Of a stretch of DNA of 64,000 bases, positions 17,575 to 26,444 are shown one piece after another. Origin of the DNA: Halobiforma lacisalsi AJ5. GTDB taxonomy: Archaea; Halobacteriota; Halobacteria; Halobacteriales; Natrialbaceae. Numbering within the stretch: the stretch's first letter is position 1; each line of letters starts with the position of its first letter. The position numbers and the translations under genes were made by a program. The stretch spans positions 682,001 through 746,000 of the forward strand of contig NZ_CP019285.1 of the NCBI RefSeq assembly GCF_000226975.2. Direction: 5' to 3'. The notes under the pieces are model-generated. The model ran no database searches, had not been told where the DNA came from, and was given only the letters and a program-made list of their open reading frames with translations.

Positions 17575-17769
17575 ATGGCGCAAGGAACCGTTGATTTCTT
17601 CAACGACACTGGCGGCTACGGATTCATCGAAACTGAGGACGCGGACGAGGACGTCTTCTTCCACATGGAAGACATCGGCGGCCCGGACCTCGAAGAAGGT
17701 CAGGAACTCGAGTTCGACATCGAGCAGGCCCCCAAGGGCCCGCGCGCGACGAACGTCGAGCGCCTGTAA
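17575..17769 (+). CDS. cspA: Cold-shock domain protein (CspA family)
   Basis: A 64-residue single cold-shock domain, a five-stranded OB fold that binds single-stranded RNA or DNA and melts RNA structure. RNP1 is 'GGYGFIE' and RNP2 is 'VFFHMED'; the C-terminus 'GPRATNVERL' is typical. The protein is acidic, as in haloarchaeal members. A GTTTATAC box at 17541-17548 about 30 nt before the ATG gives a short-leader promoter. Confidence 0.97.
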   Translation: MAQGTVDFFNDTGGYGFIETEDADEDVFFHMEDIGGPDLEEGQELEFDIEQAPKGPRATNVERL

Positions 17770-17895
17770 GGCGAATTCGCAGCGGTATCGGCTCTTGATT
17801 GCAGTATTTTACACCGACCAGCGGTAGCCATCTCCTGCGACGTGATCGACCCGAGAACGCGTAGCGTTTAGTGGCTTCGCCGCGGACCGACGGAC

Positions 17896-18318
17896 ATGGC
17901 AGACACAGAGGCAGATCCCGAACCCCTGATCCGCTCGAGCGAGGAGATCGAGTACGAGTCAATCGACGCCGCTGAGGGCCTCCGGAAAGGCGTCCTGATC
18001 GACGAGACCGACGGCGCGCCGACGTTCGCGATCCGACGGTTCGTCCTCGAGCCCGGAGCCGAGGTACCGCCTCACACGAACGAGGTCGAACACGAGCAGT
18101 ACGTCCTCGAGGGCGAGTACACGGTCGGGATCGGCGACGGATCGGAAGGGTCCCGGGCGAACGACCCCGCCGACGGCGAGGAGTACGAGGTCGAAGCCGG
18201 CGACTCCCTTTTGATCCCCGCTGGAACGGTCCACTGGTACCGCAACGAGAGCGACGAGCCCGGTGCCTTCCTCTGTGCGGTACCGAACGGCGACGACGAG
18301 ATCGAACTGCTCGAGTAA
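17896..18318 (+). CDS. Cupin-domain protein
   Basis: A 140-residue single-domain beta-barrel. The metal-binding cupin motif 1 is seen as 'PPHTNEVEHEQYVLEGEY' (two His and a Glu) and motif 2 as 'GDSLLIPAGTVHWYRNES' (the last His). Such small cupins can be dioxygenases, isomerases or sensors, and the substrate cannot be told from this sequence. It precedes the iron ABC importer by 100 nt on the same strand, but an iron-box-like site and promoter intervene, so co-regulation is uncertain. Confidence 0.88.
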   Translation: MADTEADPEPLIRSSEEIEYESIDAAEGLRKGVLIDETDGAPTFAIRRFVLEPGAEVPPHTNEVEHEQYVLEGEYTVGIGDGSEGSRANDPADGEEYEVEAGDSLLIPAGTVHWYRNESDEPGAFLCAVPNGDDEIELLE

Positions 18319-18396
18319 CGACGCGACCGGTCTCAGGTCCGCCAACCGATCCCTTCTGAGACCGGCCACGGCGAGGATCGCAACTACTAAACGTTC

Positions 18397-18412
18397 TTTA
18401 GGGCGACCTAAA
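18397..18412. promoter_or_regulatory. Iron-box-like palindrome before the ABC permease
   Basis: The sequence TTTAGG-GCGA-CCTAAA is a perfect palindrome with 6-bp arms ending 5 nt before the ATG of the permease. It resembles the TTAGG...CCTAA operators of DtxR/IdeR-type iron repressors, which haloarchaea possess (Idr proteins). Its place over the likely transcription start fits repression when iron is plentiful. A stronger version stands before the binding-protein gene. Confidence 0.65.
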
Positions 18413-18417
18413 TGTGA

Positions 18418-19527
18418 ATGGCGGGATCGCACTCCGTCGGGACGGACGGCGCTGCCCGACGACAGGAGGGGTGGCTCACGGGGACGCTCGTACTGTTCTG
18501 TCTCGCGAGCACGATCGTTACGATCGCCGCGGGCCTCGTCCAGGTCAGTTTCGGCGAGTACTCGATGACGATCCTCGAGGCCTGGCGGGCGGTCGCGAAC
18601 CCCGACGTGGTATTGAATGCCGACGCCTGGAACGCGTTCCTGTTCGGCGGCGAACTCCCGCAGATGGGCCGGAACAGCATCGTCGTCTGGAACATTCGGC
18701 TCCCGCGGGTGTTCGTCGCGATCATCGCCGGCGCGACGCTTGCCGTCTCGGGTGCGATCTTCCAGGCGGTGACCCGCAACGAACTGGCGAGCCCCTTCGT
18801 GCTGGGCGTGAGTTCCGGGGCCGGCTTCGCCGTTCTCGCGACGCTCGTGGTGTTTAGCGGCCTCGCGCCGTTTCTGCCCTTCGTCGCGGCCGTCGGCGGG
18901 ACAATCGCCTTCCTGCTCGTCTACGGAATCGCCTGGAAGGACGGGACCAGCCCCGTCCGGCTCGTCCTCGCGGGCGTCATCGTCAACATGGTCTTTCAGT
19001 CGCTCCAACAGGGGCTGTTCTTCTTCGCGGACGACCTCGGGGTCGTCCAGACGGCGATCGCGTGGCTCACCGGCTCGCTCACGGGGACCGGCTGGGACGA
19101 GGTCCGGGTTGCCGTCCTGCCTGCAGTCCTGGCCATCGGCCTCGCGCTCGCCGGCTCGAGACAGCTCAACGTCCTCCTGTTAGGCGAGCGGACGGCCCGC
19201 TCGCTGGGCATGCGGGTCGAACGGGTCCGCTTTCTCCTCTCGGCGGTCGCCATCCTGGCCGCGAGCGTCGCCATCTCGGTCGCCGGCGTCGTGAGCTTCT
19301 TCGGACTCGTCGTGCCCCACATCGTCAGGAACACCCTCGGCGGCGACTACCGGCGACTGATGGTCGGCTGTCTGTTTGCCGGCCCCGCCCTGATGGTGAC
19401 CGCCGACGTCGGCGCGCGGCTGGCACTCGGCGGAACGCAGTTGCCGGTCGGGGTCGTCACCGGCCTGATCGGCGGGCCGTACTTCCTCTATCTGATGCGC
19501 AAGCAGCGATCGATGGGTGAACTCTGA
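18418..19527 (+). CDS. Iron-siderophore-type ABC transporter permease (FecCD/BtuC family)
   Basis: A 369-residue inner-membrane permease with about ten hydrophobic segments. FecCD hallmarks are 'RLPRVFVAIIAGATLAVSGA', 'FQAVTRNELASPFVLGVSSG', 'SLGMRVERVRF' and 'SFFGLVVPHIVRN' followed by 'GDYRRLMVGCLFAGPALM'. It would form a dimer around the transport path for an iron chelate, haem or cobalamin; the palindromes here favour iron. The stop overlaps the ATPase start (ATGA type), so the two are co-translated. Confidence 0.93.
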   Translation: MAGSHSVGTDGAARRQEGWLTGTLVLFCLASTIVTIAAGLVQVSFGEYSMTILEAWRAVANPDVVLNADAWNAFLFGGELPQMGRNSIVVWNIRLPRVFVAIIAGATLAVSGAIFQAVTRNELASPFVLGVSSGAGFAVLATLVVFSGLAPFLPFVAAVGGTIAFLLVYGIAWKDGTSPVRLVLAGVIVNMVFQSLQQGLFFFADDLGVVQTAIAWLTGSLTGTGWDEVRVAVLPAVLAIGLALAGSRQLNVLLLGERTARSLGMRVERVRFLLSAVAILAASVAISVAGVVSFFGLVVPHIVRNTLGGDYRRLMVGCLFAGPALMVTADVGARLALGGTQLPVGVVTGLIGGPYFLYLMRKQRSMGEL

Positions 19528-20471
19528 TGACGCAACCGACCACGAACACAGGCGAAACCGACACGGACGTCGAGCCTCCGACGCGACGCGATGGTATCGG
19601 AGCGGGAGCGGACGTGAACGTCGACGCGGACGACGATACGGCTACCGGGACCGAAACCGACGACCGGCCCCGCGAGAGCGCGCTCGTGGCCGACGACCTC
19701 GAGTTAGAGTACCCGACCAGCGAGGAGCCGGTCGTCGACTGCACGCGACTGGACGTCCCCGAGGGCGAGATCACTGCTCTCGTCGGTCCGAACGGCAGCG
19801 GCAAGAGCACCTTGCTGAAGGCCCTCTCGAGCCAACTCGAGCCTGCGGCCGGAACGGCGCGGCTTCGAGGGAGCGACCTCCAGTCGTTCGACCCGAAGGA
19901 ACTCGCGCGCGAACTCGGCATCCTCTCGCAGGAGAACGACCAGGTCGGCGACATCACCGTCGAGGACCTGGTCTACCACGGCCGATACCCCTACCGGGGC
20001 TTCTTCGACGGGCTCACGGCCGAGGACGAGGAGGCGGTCGAACGGGCCATCGACCTGGCGGGGATCGACGACATCCGCGACGCGGAACTCGGCCAACTCA
20101 GCGGCGGCCAGAAGCAACTGGCCTGGATCGCGATGGTGCTGGCCCAGGACACCGACATCCTGCTGCTCGACGAGCCGACCACCTTCCTCGACCTCCACCA
20201 CCAGTTCCGCGTCCTCGAGACGATCCGGGAGTTGAACGAGCGGGAGGACGTGACCGTCGCGGTCGTCCTCCACGACATCTCCCAAGCCGCGCGGTTCGCC
20301 GACTACCTCATCGCGATGTGCGACGGCGAGCCCTACGACTGGGGCCCGCCCGAGGAGATCGTCACGGAAGAACTGCTGGCCGACGTCTTCGAGGTGGAGG
20401 CGCGGGTCCAGTACGAACCCGAACTCCAGGTTCTCCCCAAGCGATCCCTTTCGAACGCAAACGAGCGGTAG
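19527..20471 (+). CDS. Iron-siderophore-type ABC transporter ATP-binding protein
   Basis: A 314-residue ATPase subunit (FecE/FepC type). An Asp/Thr-rich ~50-residue extension precedes the nucleotide-binding domain. Walker A 'GPNGSGKSTL', Q-loop region 'LGILSQEN', signature 'LGQLSGGQKQLAW', Walker B 'ILLLDEPTTFLDLHHQ' and H-loop 'VLHDISQAARFAD' are intact. The 'LDLHHQ' after Walker B is typical of iron-chelate importers. It overlaps the permease gene by one base and is followed 49 nt later by the binding-protein gene with its own promoter. Confidence 0.94.
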   Translation: MTQPTTNTGETDTDVEPPTRRDGIGAGADVNVDADDDTATGTETDDRPRESALVADDLELEYPTSEEPVVDCTRLDVPEGEITALVGPNGSGKSTLLKALSSQLEPAAGTARLRGSDLQSFDPKELARELGILSQENDQVGDITVEDLVYHGRYPYRGFFDGLTAEDEEAVERAIDLAGIDDIRDAELGQLSGGQKQLAWIAMVLAQDTDILLLDEPTTFLDLHHQFRVLETIRELNEREDVTVAVVLHDISQAARFADYLIAMCDGEPYDWGPPEEIVTEELLADVFEVEARVQYEPELQVLPKRSLSNANER

Positions 20472-20499
20472 CGCGGCGCGTTTCGGAATCCTTTTCAAC

Positions 20500-20517
20500 T
20501 TTTAGGCTAGCCTAAAA
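20500..20517. promoter_or_regulatory. Iron-box-like 18-bp palindrome before the binding-protein gene
   Basis: TTTTAGGCTAGCCTAAAA is an exact 18-bp palindrome ending 3 nt before the ATG of the binding-protein gene. It is close to the DtxR/IdeR consensus (TTAGGNTAGNCTAA). A weak CTTTTC TATA-like element at about 20491-20496 would place the transcription start inside the palindrome. With the site before the permease it marks this cluster as a probable iron regulon. Confidence 0.75.
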
Positions 20518-20520
20518 ACC

Positions 20521-21690
20521 ATGACCGACGATCAGTGGCGGAGACGACACGTACTTCGAACGACCGCAGCGCTGGCCGGGACGGGCCTCATCGCCGGCTG
20601 TACGTCCGACGACGGGGAGGACGAGGAGACCGAGACCGGCGGCGGCTCCGGCGGTGGAAACAACGCCGGCGACGAAAGCGGCGACGAGGACGGCGACAGT
20701 TACTCCGTGACGATGGAACCGGTCGGTACCGTCGAGTTCGACTCGGTGCCCGAAACGTGGGCCGCCAACAACGGAAGCTGGGCCGACATGGGGATCGCAC
20801 TCGGCCAACAACCCCCCGAGGCCGTCTACCTTACCTCGCGGTACCACACCCAGCTGTACGACGAGATCCCCGGACTGGACGTCGACAAAAGCGACATGAC
20901 CTCCCTCTGGGGCGGCGAACTCGACCCCGAGCAGTTCCTCGAACTCAGCGGGGAGGTCGACGTGTTCGTCATCGACCCGAACTTCCCCATCGGTCGAACC
21001 GATCACTGGGACGAGGACGACATCACCCAGATCGAGGCGACCGGGACCCCCTTCTTCGGCAACAGCATCTTCTCCCGGGGCTACGAGTGGCACGACTACG
21101 AGTACCTGTCGCTGTACGAGGCCTTCGAAAAGCTGGCCGAGGTCTTCCAGGAGCGGGAACGCTACGAGGCCTTCGAGTCGCTCCACGAGGAGTTCCAGGC
21201 AACCCTCGAGGACGTCGTCCCCTCCGAGGACGACCGTCCATCGGTCGCGATCATGTGGGCCAGCGGCGACGAACCCGACTCGTTCTCCCCGTACATCATC
21301 GACGGGGGAACGAGCTTCAAGCAGTGGCGCGACCTCGACGTCACGGACGCGCTCGCGGAAACCGACGTGGAAGACTTCCACGCCGGCCGGTCCGAGGTCG
21401 ACTACGAAACCCTGCTCGAGGTCGACCCCGACGTGATCCTCCTTCGCGGTCACGAGGGGAAGACGGCCGACGAGTTCGCCGACACGGTCCGGGCGTACAT
21501 GGAGGACCACAACGTGGCGAGCGACCTCGAGGCGGTTCAGAACGGCGACGTCTACCGCGGCGGCCCGCTGTACCAGGGCCCGATCACGAACCTCGTGCTC
21601 ACGGAACGGGCGGCAAAGCAGGTCTACGACGTCGACGAGGAACTGTTCGACCGCGACCGCGTGGTCGAGATCGTCGAGGGCGACCTGTAA
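20521..21690 (+). CDS. Iron-siderophore-type ABC substrate-binding lipoprotein
   Basis: A 389-residue extracellular binding protein. It begins with a Tat signal ('WRRRHVLRTTAALAGTG') and a lipobox 'LIAGC' with Cys27, then a Gly/Asp/Glu-rich linker, so it is probably exported folded and lipid-anchored. The rest is a Perip_BP_2-type fold: 'VEFDSVPETWAAN', 'YLTSRYHTQLYDEIPGL', 'DVFVIDPNFP', 'RPSVAIMWASGDEPDSF' and 'EVDPDVILLRGHEGK'. It captures the chelate for the permease and ATPase encoded just upstream. Confidence 0.92.
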   Translation: MTDDQWRRRHVLRTTAALAGTGLIAGCTSDDGEDEETETGGGSGGGNNAGDESGDEDGDSYSVTMEPVGTVEFDSVPETWAANNGSWADMGIALGQQPPEAVYLTSRYHTQLYDEIPGLDVDKSDMTSLWGGELDPEQFLELSGEVDVFVIDPNFPIGRTDHWDEDDITQIEATGTPFFGNSIFSRGYEWHDYEYLSLYEAFEKLAEVFQERERYEAFESLHEEFQATLEDVVPSEDDRPSVAIMWASGDEPDSFSPYIIDGGTSFKQWRDLDVTDALAETDVEDFHAGRSEVDYETLLEVDPDVILLRGHEGKTADEFADTVRAYMEDHNVASDLEAVQNGDVYRGGPLYQGPITNLVLTERAAKQVYDVDEELFDRDRVVEIVEGDL

Positions 21691-21759
21691 CGCGGCACGC
21701 GACGCCGTAGCCGAGGCAGCGGACCGAACCCACACTCGCTTCGGGCCCCGACGGGCGTT

Positions 21760-24213
21760 CTACCGCGAGGCAGGAGGCGACGCAGGCGGCGATTCCTCGG
21801 TCGGACCTGAATTCTCGTCGCCCCCGTCCCCATCCCCGATCAATTCGGCCTCAAGAGGGTCGCCCCCGTCTCCATCCCCGGTTCGGGTTGTGTCCTCTGC
21901 CGGCGACGTCTCCTCCCCGGCCCGTTCCGCCGCGACCGTAAACGACGACAGCACGCTCGAGAGTTCGTCCGCCCGCTCGGACAGCGAGGTCGCGGTCCCG
22001 GAGACCGCGCCGAGCGACGCCGTCTGTTCCTCCGCGGCCGCCGCGACCGTCTCCGATTCGGCGCTCGTCCGGTCGCTGATCGCCGTCACGTCCTCGACCT
22101 TGGTCGCGACTTCCCGGGCCGCCGCGGCCTGCTGCTGGGTCGCCGCCGAAATCTCCTGGATCCCCTCGTTGGTCCGTTCCGCATGCGTCGAGATCTCCTC
22201 GAGAGACGACAGCGACGATTCGACGGCGTCGCGGTGCGTTCCGATCCGTTCGTCGGTCTCCCGGACGACCGCGACGACGCGGTCCGTCTGGGCACGAACC
22301 GCCTCGAGGCGACTCTCGACGTCCGCTGCCGCGTCCTCGGTGTCCTCGGCGAGCGCTTTGATCTCCTCGGCGACGGTCGTGAACCCGGAGACGGAACTGC
22401 CGGCCGACCCCGATGACCGCGAGCGCGCGGCCTCGATGTTCGCGTTCAGCGCCAGCATGTTCGTCTGCTGGGCCACTTCCCGGATAAACTCGAGTAGGTC
22501 GTCGATCGCTGCGATCTCGTCCTCGAGTCGGTCGACCTCGGCGACGGCGTCGTCGGCGTCGGCCGCGATGGTGTCCATCCCCTCGATCGCACGCTGGGCC
22601 GATTCGCGTGCGGACGCGGTGGTCGAAGCCGTTCGTTCCGCGAGCGTGGCGACGTTGGACGCGGTCACGGCGATCTCCTCGGTCGTCGTCGAGAGGTCCT
22701 CGATCTCGCTCCCGACGGCTGCGAGGTGCTCGCTCTGACGTTCCGCGCCGTCCGAGATCTCCTGGACGGAGGTCGCGACCCGTTCGGCCGCTGTCTCCAC
22801 CTCGACCACGCCGTCGACCGTCGACTCGGCCGCCTCGTCGACCGCGTCCGCGAATGCCCGGCTCGCGGCGACCGTCTCCTCGATGTCGTCCATCATGGCG
22901 TTGAACTCGCAGGCGACCGTCGCCATCGCCTCGCTCTCCGCGTCGGGCTCGAGCCGCCGCGTGAGGTCGCCGTCCGCACACGCCCGCATCGCCTCGCCGT
23001 AGTCGTCGGCCGTCCGCTCTAACTGTCGGGAGAACGCCTCCGATTCGGCCGTGGCTCGCTCGGCCTTCTCGCGGGCCCGTTCGGCCTCCGCTCGAGCCGA
23101 TTCGGCCCGCTCGCGCTCCCGTTCGGCCTCCGTGCGGGCTCGCTCGGCCTCCTCGAGTCGATCCCGGAGCGACCGACGCATTCGGTCGAGCGAGCGGTGG
23201 AGCTCCCCGAGTTCGTCCCGACGGTCCGACTCGACCGGCGTCTCGAGGTCACCTCCCTCGATGGCGGTGGCCCGCTCGGAAAGGGTTCGCAGTGAGCGTG
23301 CGGTGTTCCGGCCGATGGTCGCACCGAGCGCGAGCATGCCGAAGAAGACGACACCCAACATCGCAAGGATCTGGTTCGAGACGTCCGACTGCAACGAGTA
23401 GGCCTCCCCCGTCGGAACCCGGGTCGTTAGCGTCCACCCTTTCTCCTCGACTGGTGCGTACCCGACGACTGCACGACCGGCGTCAGTATCGACGGTCACG
23501 GTGTCCGATCCGTCTCCCGGATCGATCGACTCGAGGTCGGCCGTCGTCAGAAGCAGCGACGGATCGTCCGCGAGGACGAGCGTACCGGTCGAGTCGGCGA
23601 CAGAGACGTTGCCGGTTTCGTCGCTTCCGAGCACGTACTCCGATAGGGCCTCGAGGTCGACGAGTCCGACGACGACGTGGTCGGAATCACCGGGAACCTC
23701 GCTGACGGTGAGAAGTACCGGCCGTCCTGCGCCGGTCTCGAACGGATCGGAGAAGGCGACTTCGGACGTTCCGTCGGTCGTCGACGAAATTCGCTCGTCG
23801 ACGTCGACCCGTAGCTGCCCGTCCTCGACGATTTCGTCGGTTCCGGCGTGCGTGTCGACGGAGCCGGTCCTCGAGTCGACGTAGTACGCCCCCTCGAACC
23901 CCGGCCGGTCGGCGAGCCGATTCAACGAACCGGTGATCGCGAACCGATCGTCGTTCCGGAACACCGACGACCGGGTGATCGATTCGACGTACCGCTCGGA
24001 CGACTCGAGCCACGTTCCGAGACGGTCGGCGTCGGTTTCGGCATCCGTAACGAGTTGTTCCTGAACGTCGGTCTGGAGCTCGTTACCGGTGTGTGCGTAG
24101 ATAACCCCGCCGAACGCGCCGACGACGAGTACGACGACGATGAGAGCGATTGTGAATCGAAGCGCGTAACGACGGCGTATCACCGGGACGAGCGCCCATG
24201 GATCCGGACCCAT
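21760..24213 (-). CDS. Methyl-accepting chemotaxis transducer
   Basis: An 817-residue halobacterial transducer. TM1 is ~17-40, an extracellular Cache-like sensor ~41-280, TM2 ~281-302, then a HAMP domain (~303-355), a long Ala/Glu/Arg coiled coil, a second HAMP-like stretch and the signalling domain. The CheA/CheW-binding hairpin tip is 'VAQQTNMLALNANIEAARS'. The C-terminus has two near-repeats of 'GDGDGGD' in an acidic tail. The ligand is unknown. No che gene is nearby, so it must signal to a distant chemotaxis cluster. Confidence 0.95.
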   Translation of the reverse strand: MGPDPWALVPVIRRRYALRFTIALIVVVLVVGAFGGVIYAHTGNELQTDVQEQLVTDAETDADRLGTWLESSERYVESITRSSVFRNDDRFAITGSLNRLADRPGFEGAYYVDSRTGSVDTHAGTDEIVEDGQLRVDVDERISSTTDGTSEVAFSDPFETGAGRPVLLTVSEVPGDSDHVVVGLVDLEALSEYVLGSDETGNVSVADSTGTLVLADDPSLLLTTADLESIDPGDGSDTVTVDTDAGRAVVGYAPVEEKGWTLTTRVPTGEAYSLQSDVSNQILAMLGVVFFGMLALGATIGRNTARSLRTLSERATAIEGGDLETPVESDRRDELGELHRSLDRMRRSLRDRLEEAERARTEAERERERAESARAEAERAREKAERATAESEAFSRQLERTADDYGEAMRACADGDLTRRLEPDAESEAMATVACEFNAMMDDIEETVAASRAFADAVDEAAESTVDGVVEVETAAERVATSVQEISDGAERQSEHLAAVGSEIEDLSTTTEEIAVTASNVATLAERTASTTASARESAQRAIEGMDTIAADADDAVAEVDRLEDEIAAIDDLLEFIREVAQQTNMLALNANIEAARSRSSGSAGSSVSGFTTVAEEIKALAEDTEDAAADVESRLEAVRAQTDRVVAVVRETDERIGTHRDAVESSLSSLEEISTHAERTNEGIQEISAATQQQAAAAREVATKVEDVTAISDRTSAESETVAAAAEEQTASLGAVSGTATSLSERADELSSVLSSFTVAAERAGEETSPAEDTTRTGDGDGGDPLEAELIGDGDGGDENSGPTEESPPASPPASR

Positions 24214-24360
24214 CGACTGAGGCGACTGCTCCTCGAAACATGTAGTTTTGTAAGAGTTTCACGTACGGCTATAGAGGACTCGTGACCAGTACGGATCCGG
24301 TCGTACGGCGGCGTCGGCTCGTCCCAGTCCGAACCGCTGAAATACCGCCCCGTCCTAACC

Positions 24361-26433
24361 GTGATCGTGTCGCAGCAGGTCCAGGACGTCGAAACGATAT
24401 TCTGTCACGAGACGGGTGACGACTACCTCGTCGTCGTCAAACGGGACGGCGATCGACTCTTTCGGGCGCGGCTCGTCCTCTCGGAAACCTCGGCCGGCCC
24501 CCGTCCGGCCAAGTTCCGACTCAAGCAGGGCTCGAGCGAGGAGCCCCGCCAGCCCGACGAGTTCGTCGAACTCGCCCGCCGTGCGAAGCGCATCCGCATC
24601 TCCGAACAGACCTCCCCGGAGGCCCGCGCGGAACTCACGGAGATGCTCGCGGGGTACCAGCTCGAGGACAAGGCAAAGACCGTGCGGACCTGCCGGTACT
24701 GTGCCTCCTCGGGTCGGTACTCTCCGATCACGACCGACACCGCCGTCAAGGACGACAACGACTGGATCTGTCGGGACTGCGCCCGCCAGGAACTCGAGCG
24801 TCAGCTCACTTACAGCGGCGGCGGCGACGTCACCGGTGCTGCAAAGGAACGCCTCGAGGAACTCATGCTCGAGGTCCAGGACCTCGAACGGATCGTCAAC
24901 CTCCTGAAGGGGCAACTCGATCCCGACCTGACGAAGTTCGACACGATCTCGGCGACGACCGACGAGGTCGACCCCGTCCGGACCGACTCGCTGAACCTGC
25001 ACCCGGGCCTGCAGAACCTGCTCGAGGACCGGTTCGACACCCTGCTGCCGGTCCAGAGCCTCTCGGTCGAGAACGGGCTGTTCGACGGCGACGACCAGAT
25101 GGTCGTCTCCGCGACGGCGACCGGGAAGACGCTGGTCGGCGAGATGGCCGGGATCAACCGCGTCCTAAACGGCAAGGGGAAGATGCTGTTTCTCGTCCCG
25201 CTGGTGGCACTGGCAAACCAGAAGTACGAGGACTTCACCGAGGAGTACGGCCACCTCGTGGACGTCTCGATCCGCGTCGGCGCGAGCCGGATCGCAGACG
25301 AGGGCGAGCAGTTCGACCCGAACGCCGACGTCATCGTCGGTACCTACGAGGGGATCGACCACGCCCTGCGGACGGGCAAGGACATGGGCGACATCGGCAC
25401 CGTCGTCATCGACGAGGTCCACACCCTCAAGGAAGAGGAGCGGGGCCACCGGCTCGACGGCCTGATCTCGCGGCTCAAGTACACCTGCGAACAGCGGGCG
25501 AAACGCCGCGACGAGTACGGGGGCGCCCAGTGGGTCTACCTCTCGGCGACCGTCGGTAACCCCGAAGAGTTAGCGGGGAAACTCGAGGCGAAACTCATCG
25601 AGTTCGAGGAGCGGCCGGTGCCGATCGAGCGCCACGTCACCTTCGCCGACGGCCAGGAGAAGGTCCGGATCGAGAACAAGCTGGTCAGACGCGAGTTCGA
25701 CAGCGAATCCTCCAAGGGGTATCGCGGCCAGACGATCATCTTCACGAACTCCCGCCGGCGGTGTCACGAGATCTCCCGCAAACTCGAGTACTCCTCCGCG
25801 CCGTACCACGCCGGGCTCGATTACAAGCGCCGCAAGAAGGTCGAGCGCCAGTTCGGCGACCAGGACCTGTCGGCGGTCGTGACCACCGCCGCGCTCGCTG
25901 CCGGGGTCGACTTCCCGGCCTCGCAGGTCGTCTTCGACTCGCTGGCGATGGGCATCGAGTGGCTCTCCGTCCAGGAGTTCTCCCAGATGCTCGGCCGCGC
26001 GGGTCGCCCCGACTACCACGACAAGGGGAAAGTGTACGTGCTGGTCGAACCCGACTGTGCGTACCACAACTCGATGGAGATGACCGAGGACGAGGTCGCG
26101 TTCAAACTCCTCAAAGGCGAGATGGAGCCGGTGATGACCGAGTACGACGAGTCGGCCGCCGTCGAGGAGACGCTGGCGAACGTCACGGTCGGCGGCAAGG
26201 CCGCGAAGGCGCTCAACGACCGGATGATCGGCCAGGTTCCGACGAAACACGCGATCGGCAAACTGCTCCAGTACGACTTCATCGACGGCTTCGAACCGAC
26301 GCCGCTGGGACGAGTGGTGACGGAACACTTCCTCGACCCCGACGAGGCGTTCACCCTGCTGGACGGCATTCGGAAGGACGCCCACCCCTACGAACTCGTC
26401 GCGGACATCGAACTCCAGGACGCGGACCTCTAA
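24361..26433 (+). CDS. Ski2-like DEVH-box helicase with N-terminal zinc finger
   Basis: A 690-residue superfamily 2 helicase. A zinc finger (Cys111, Cys114, Cys137, Cys140) and a coiled segment precede the motor. Motif I is 'SATATGKT' (250-257), motif II is 'DEVH' (351-354), motif III 'YLSATVGNP', motif VI 'QMLGRAGRPDY'. The layout 'AAGVDFPASQVVF' before motif VI is Ski2/Hel308-like. It starts with GTG at 24361; a second GTG two codons on is possible. Role in RNA turnover or DNA repair cannot be fixed from sequence. It ends 11 bp from the convergent histidine kinase. Confidence 0.92.
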   Translation: MIVSQQVQDVETIFCHETGDDYLVVVKRDGDRLFRARLVLSETSAGPRPAKFRLKQGSSEEPRQPDEFVELARRAKRIRISEQTSPEARAELTEMLAGYQLEDKAKTVRTCRYCASSGRYSPITTDTAVKDDNDWICRDCARQELERQLTYSGGGDVTGAAKERLEELMLEVQDLERIVNLLKGQLDPDLTKFDTISATTDEVDPVRTDSLNLHPGLQNLLEDRFDTLLPVQSLSVENGLFDGDDQMVVSATATGKTLVGEMAGINRVLNGKGKMLFLVPLVALANQKYEDFTEEYGHLVDVSIRVGASRIADEGEQFDPNADVIVGTYEGIDHALRTGKDMGDIGTVVIDEVHTLKEEERGHRLDGLISRLKYTCEQRAKRRDEYGGAQWVYLSATVGNPEELAGKLEAKLIEFEERPVPIERHVTFADGQEKVRIENKLVRREFDSESSKGYRGQTIIFTNSRRRCHEISRKLEYSSAPYHAGLDYKRRKKVERQFGDQDLSAVVTTAALAAGVDFPASQVVFDSLAMGIEWLSVQEFSQMLGRAGRPDYHDKGKVYVLVEPDCAYHNSMEMTEDEVAFKLLKGEMEPVMTEYDESAAVEETLANVTVGGKAAKALNDRMIGQVPTKHAIGKLLQYDFIDGFEPTPLGRVVTEHFLDPDEAFTLLDGIRKDAHPYELVADIELQDADL

Positions 26434-26444
26434 ACTGCCGGTCG

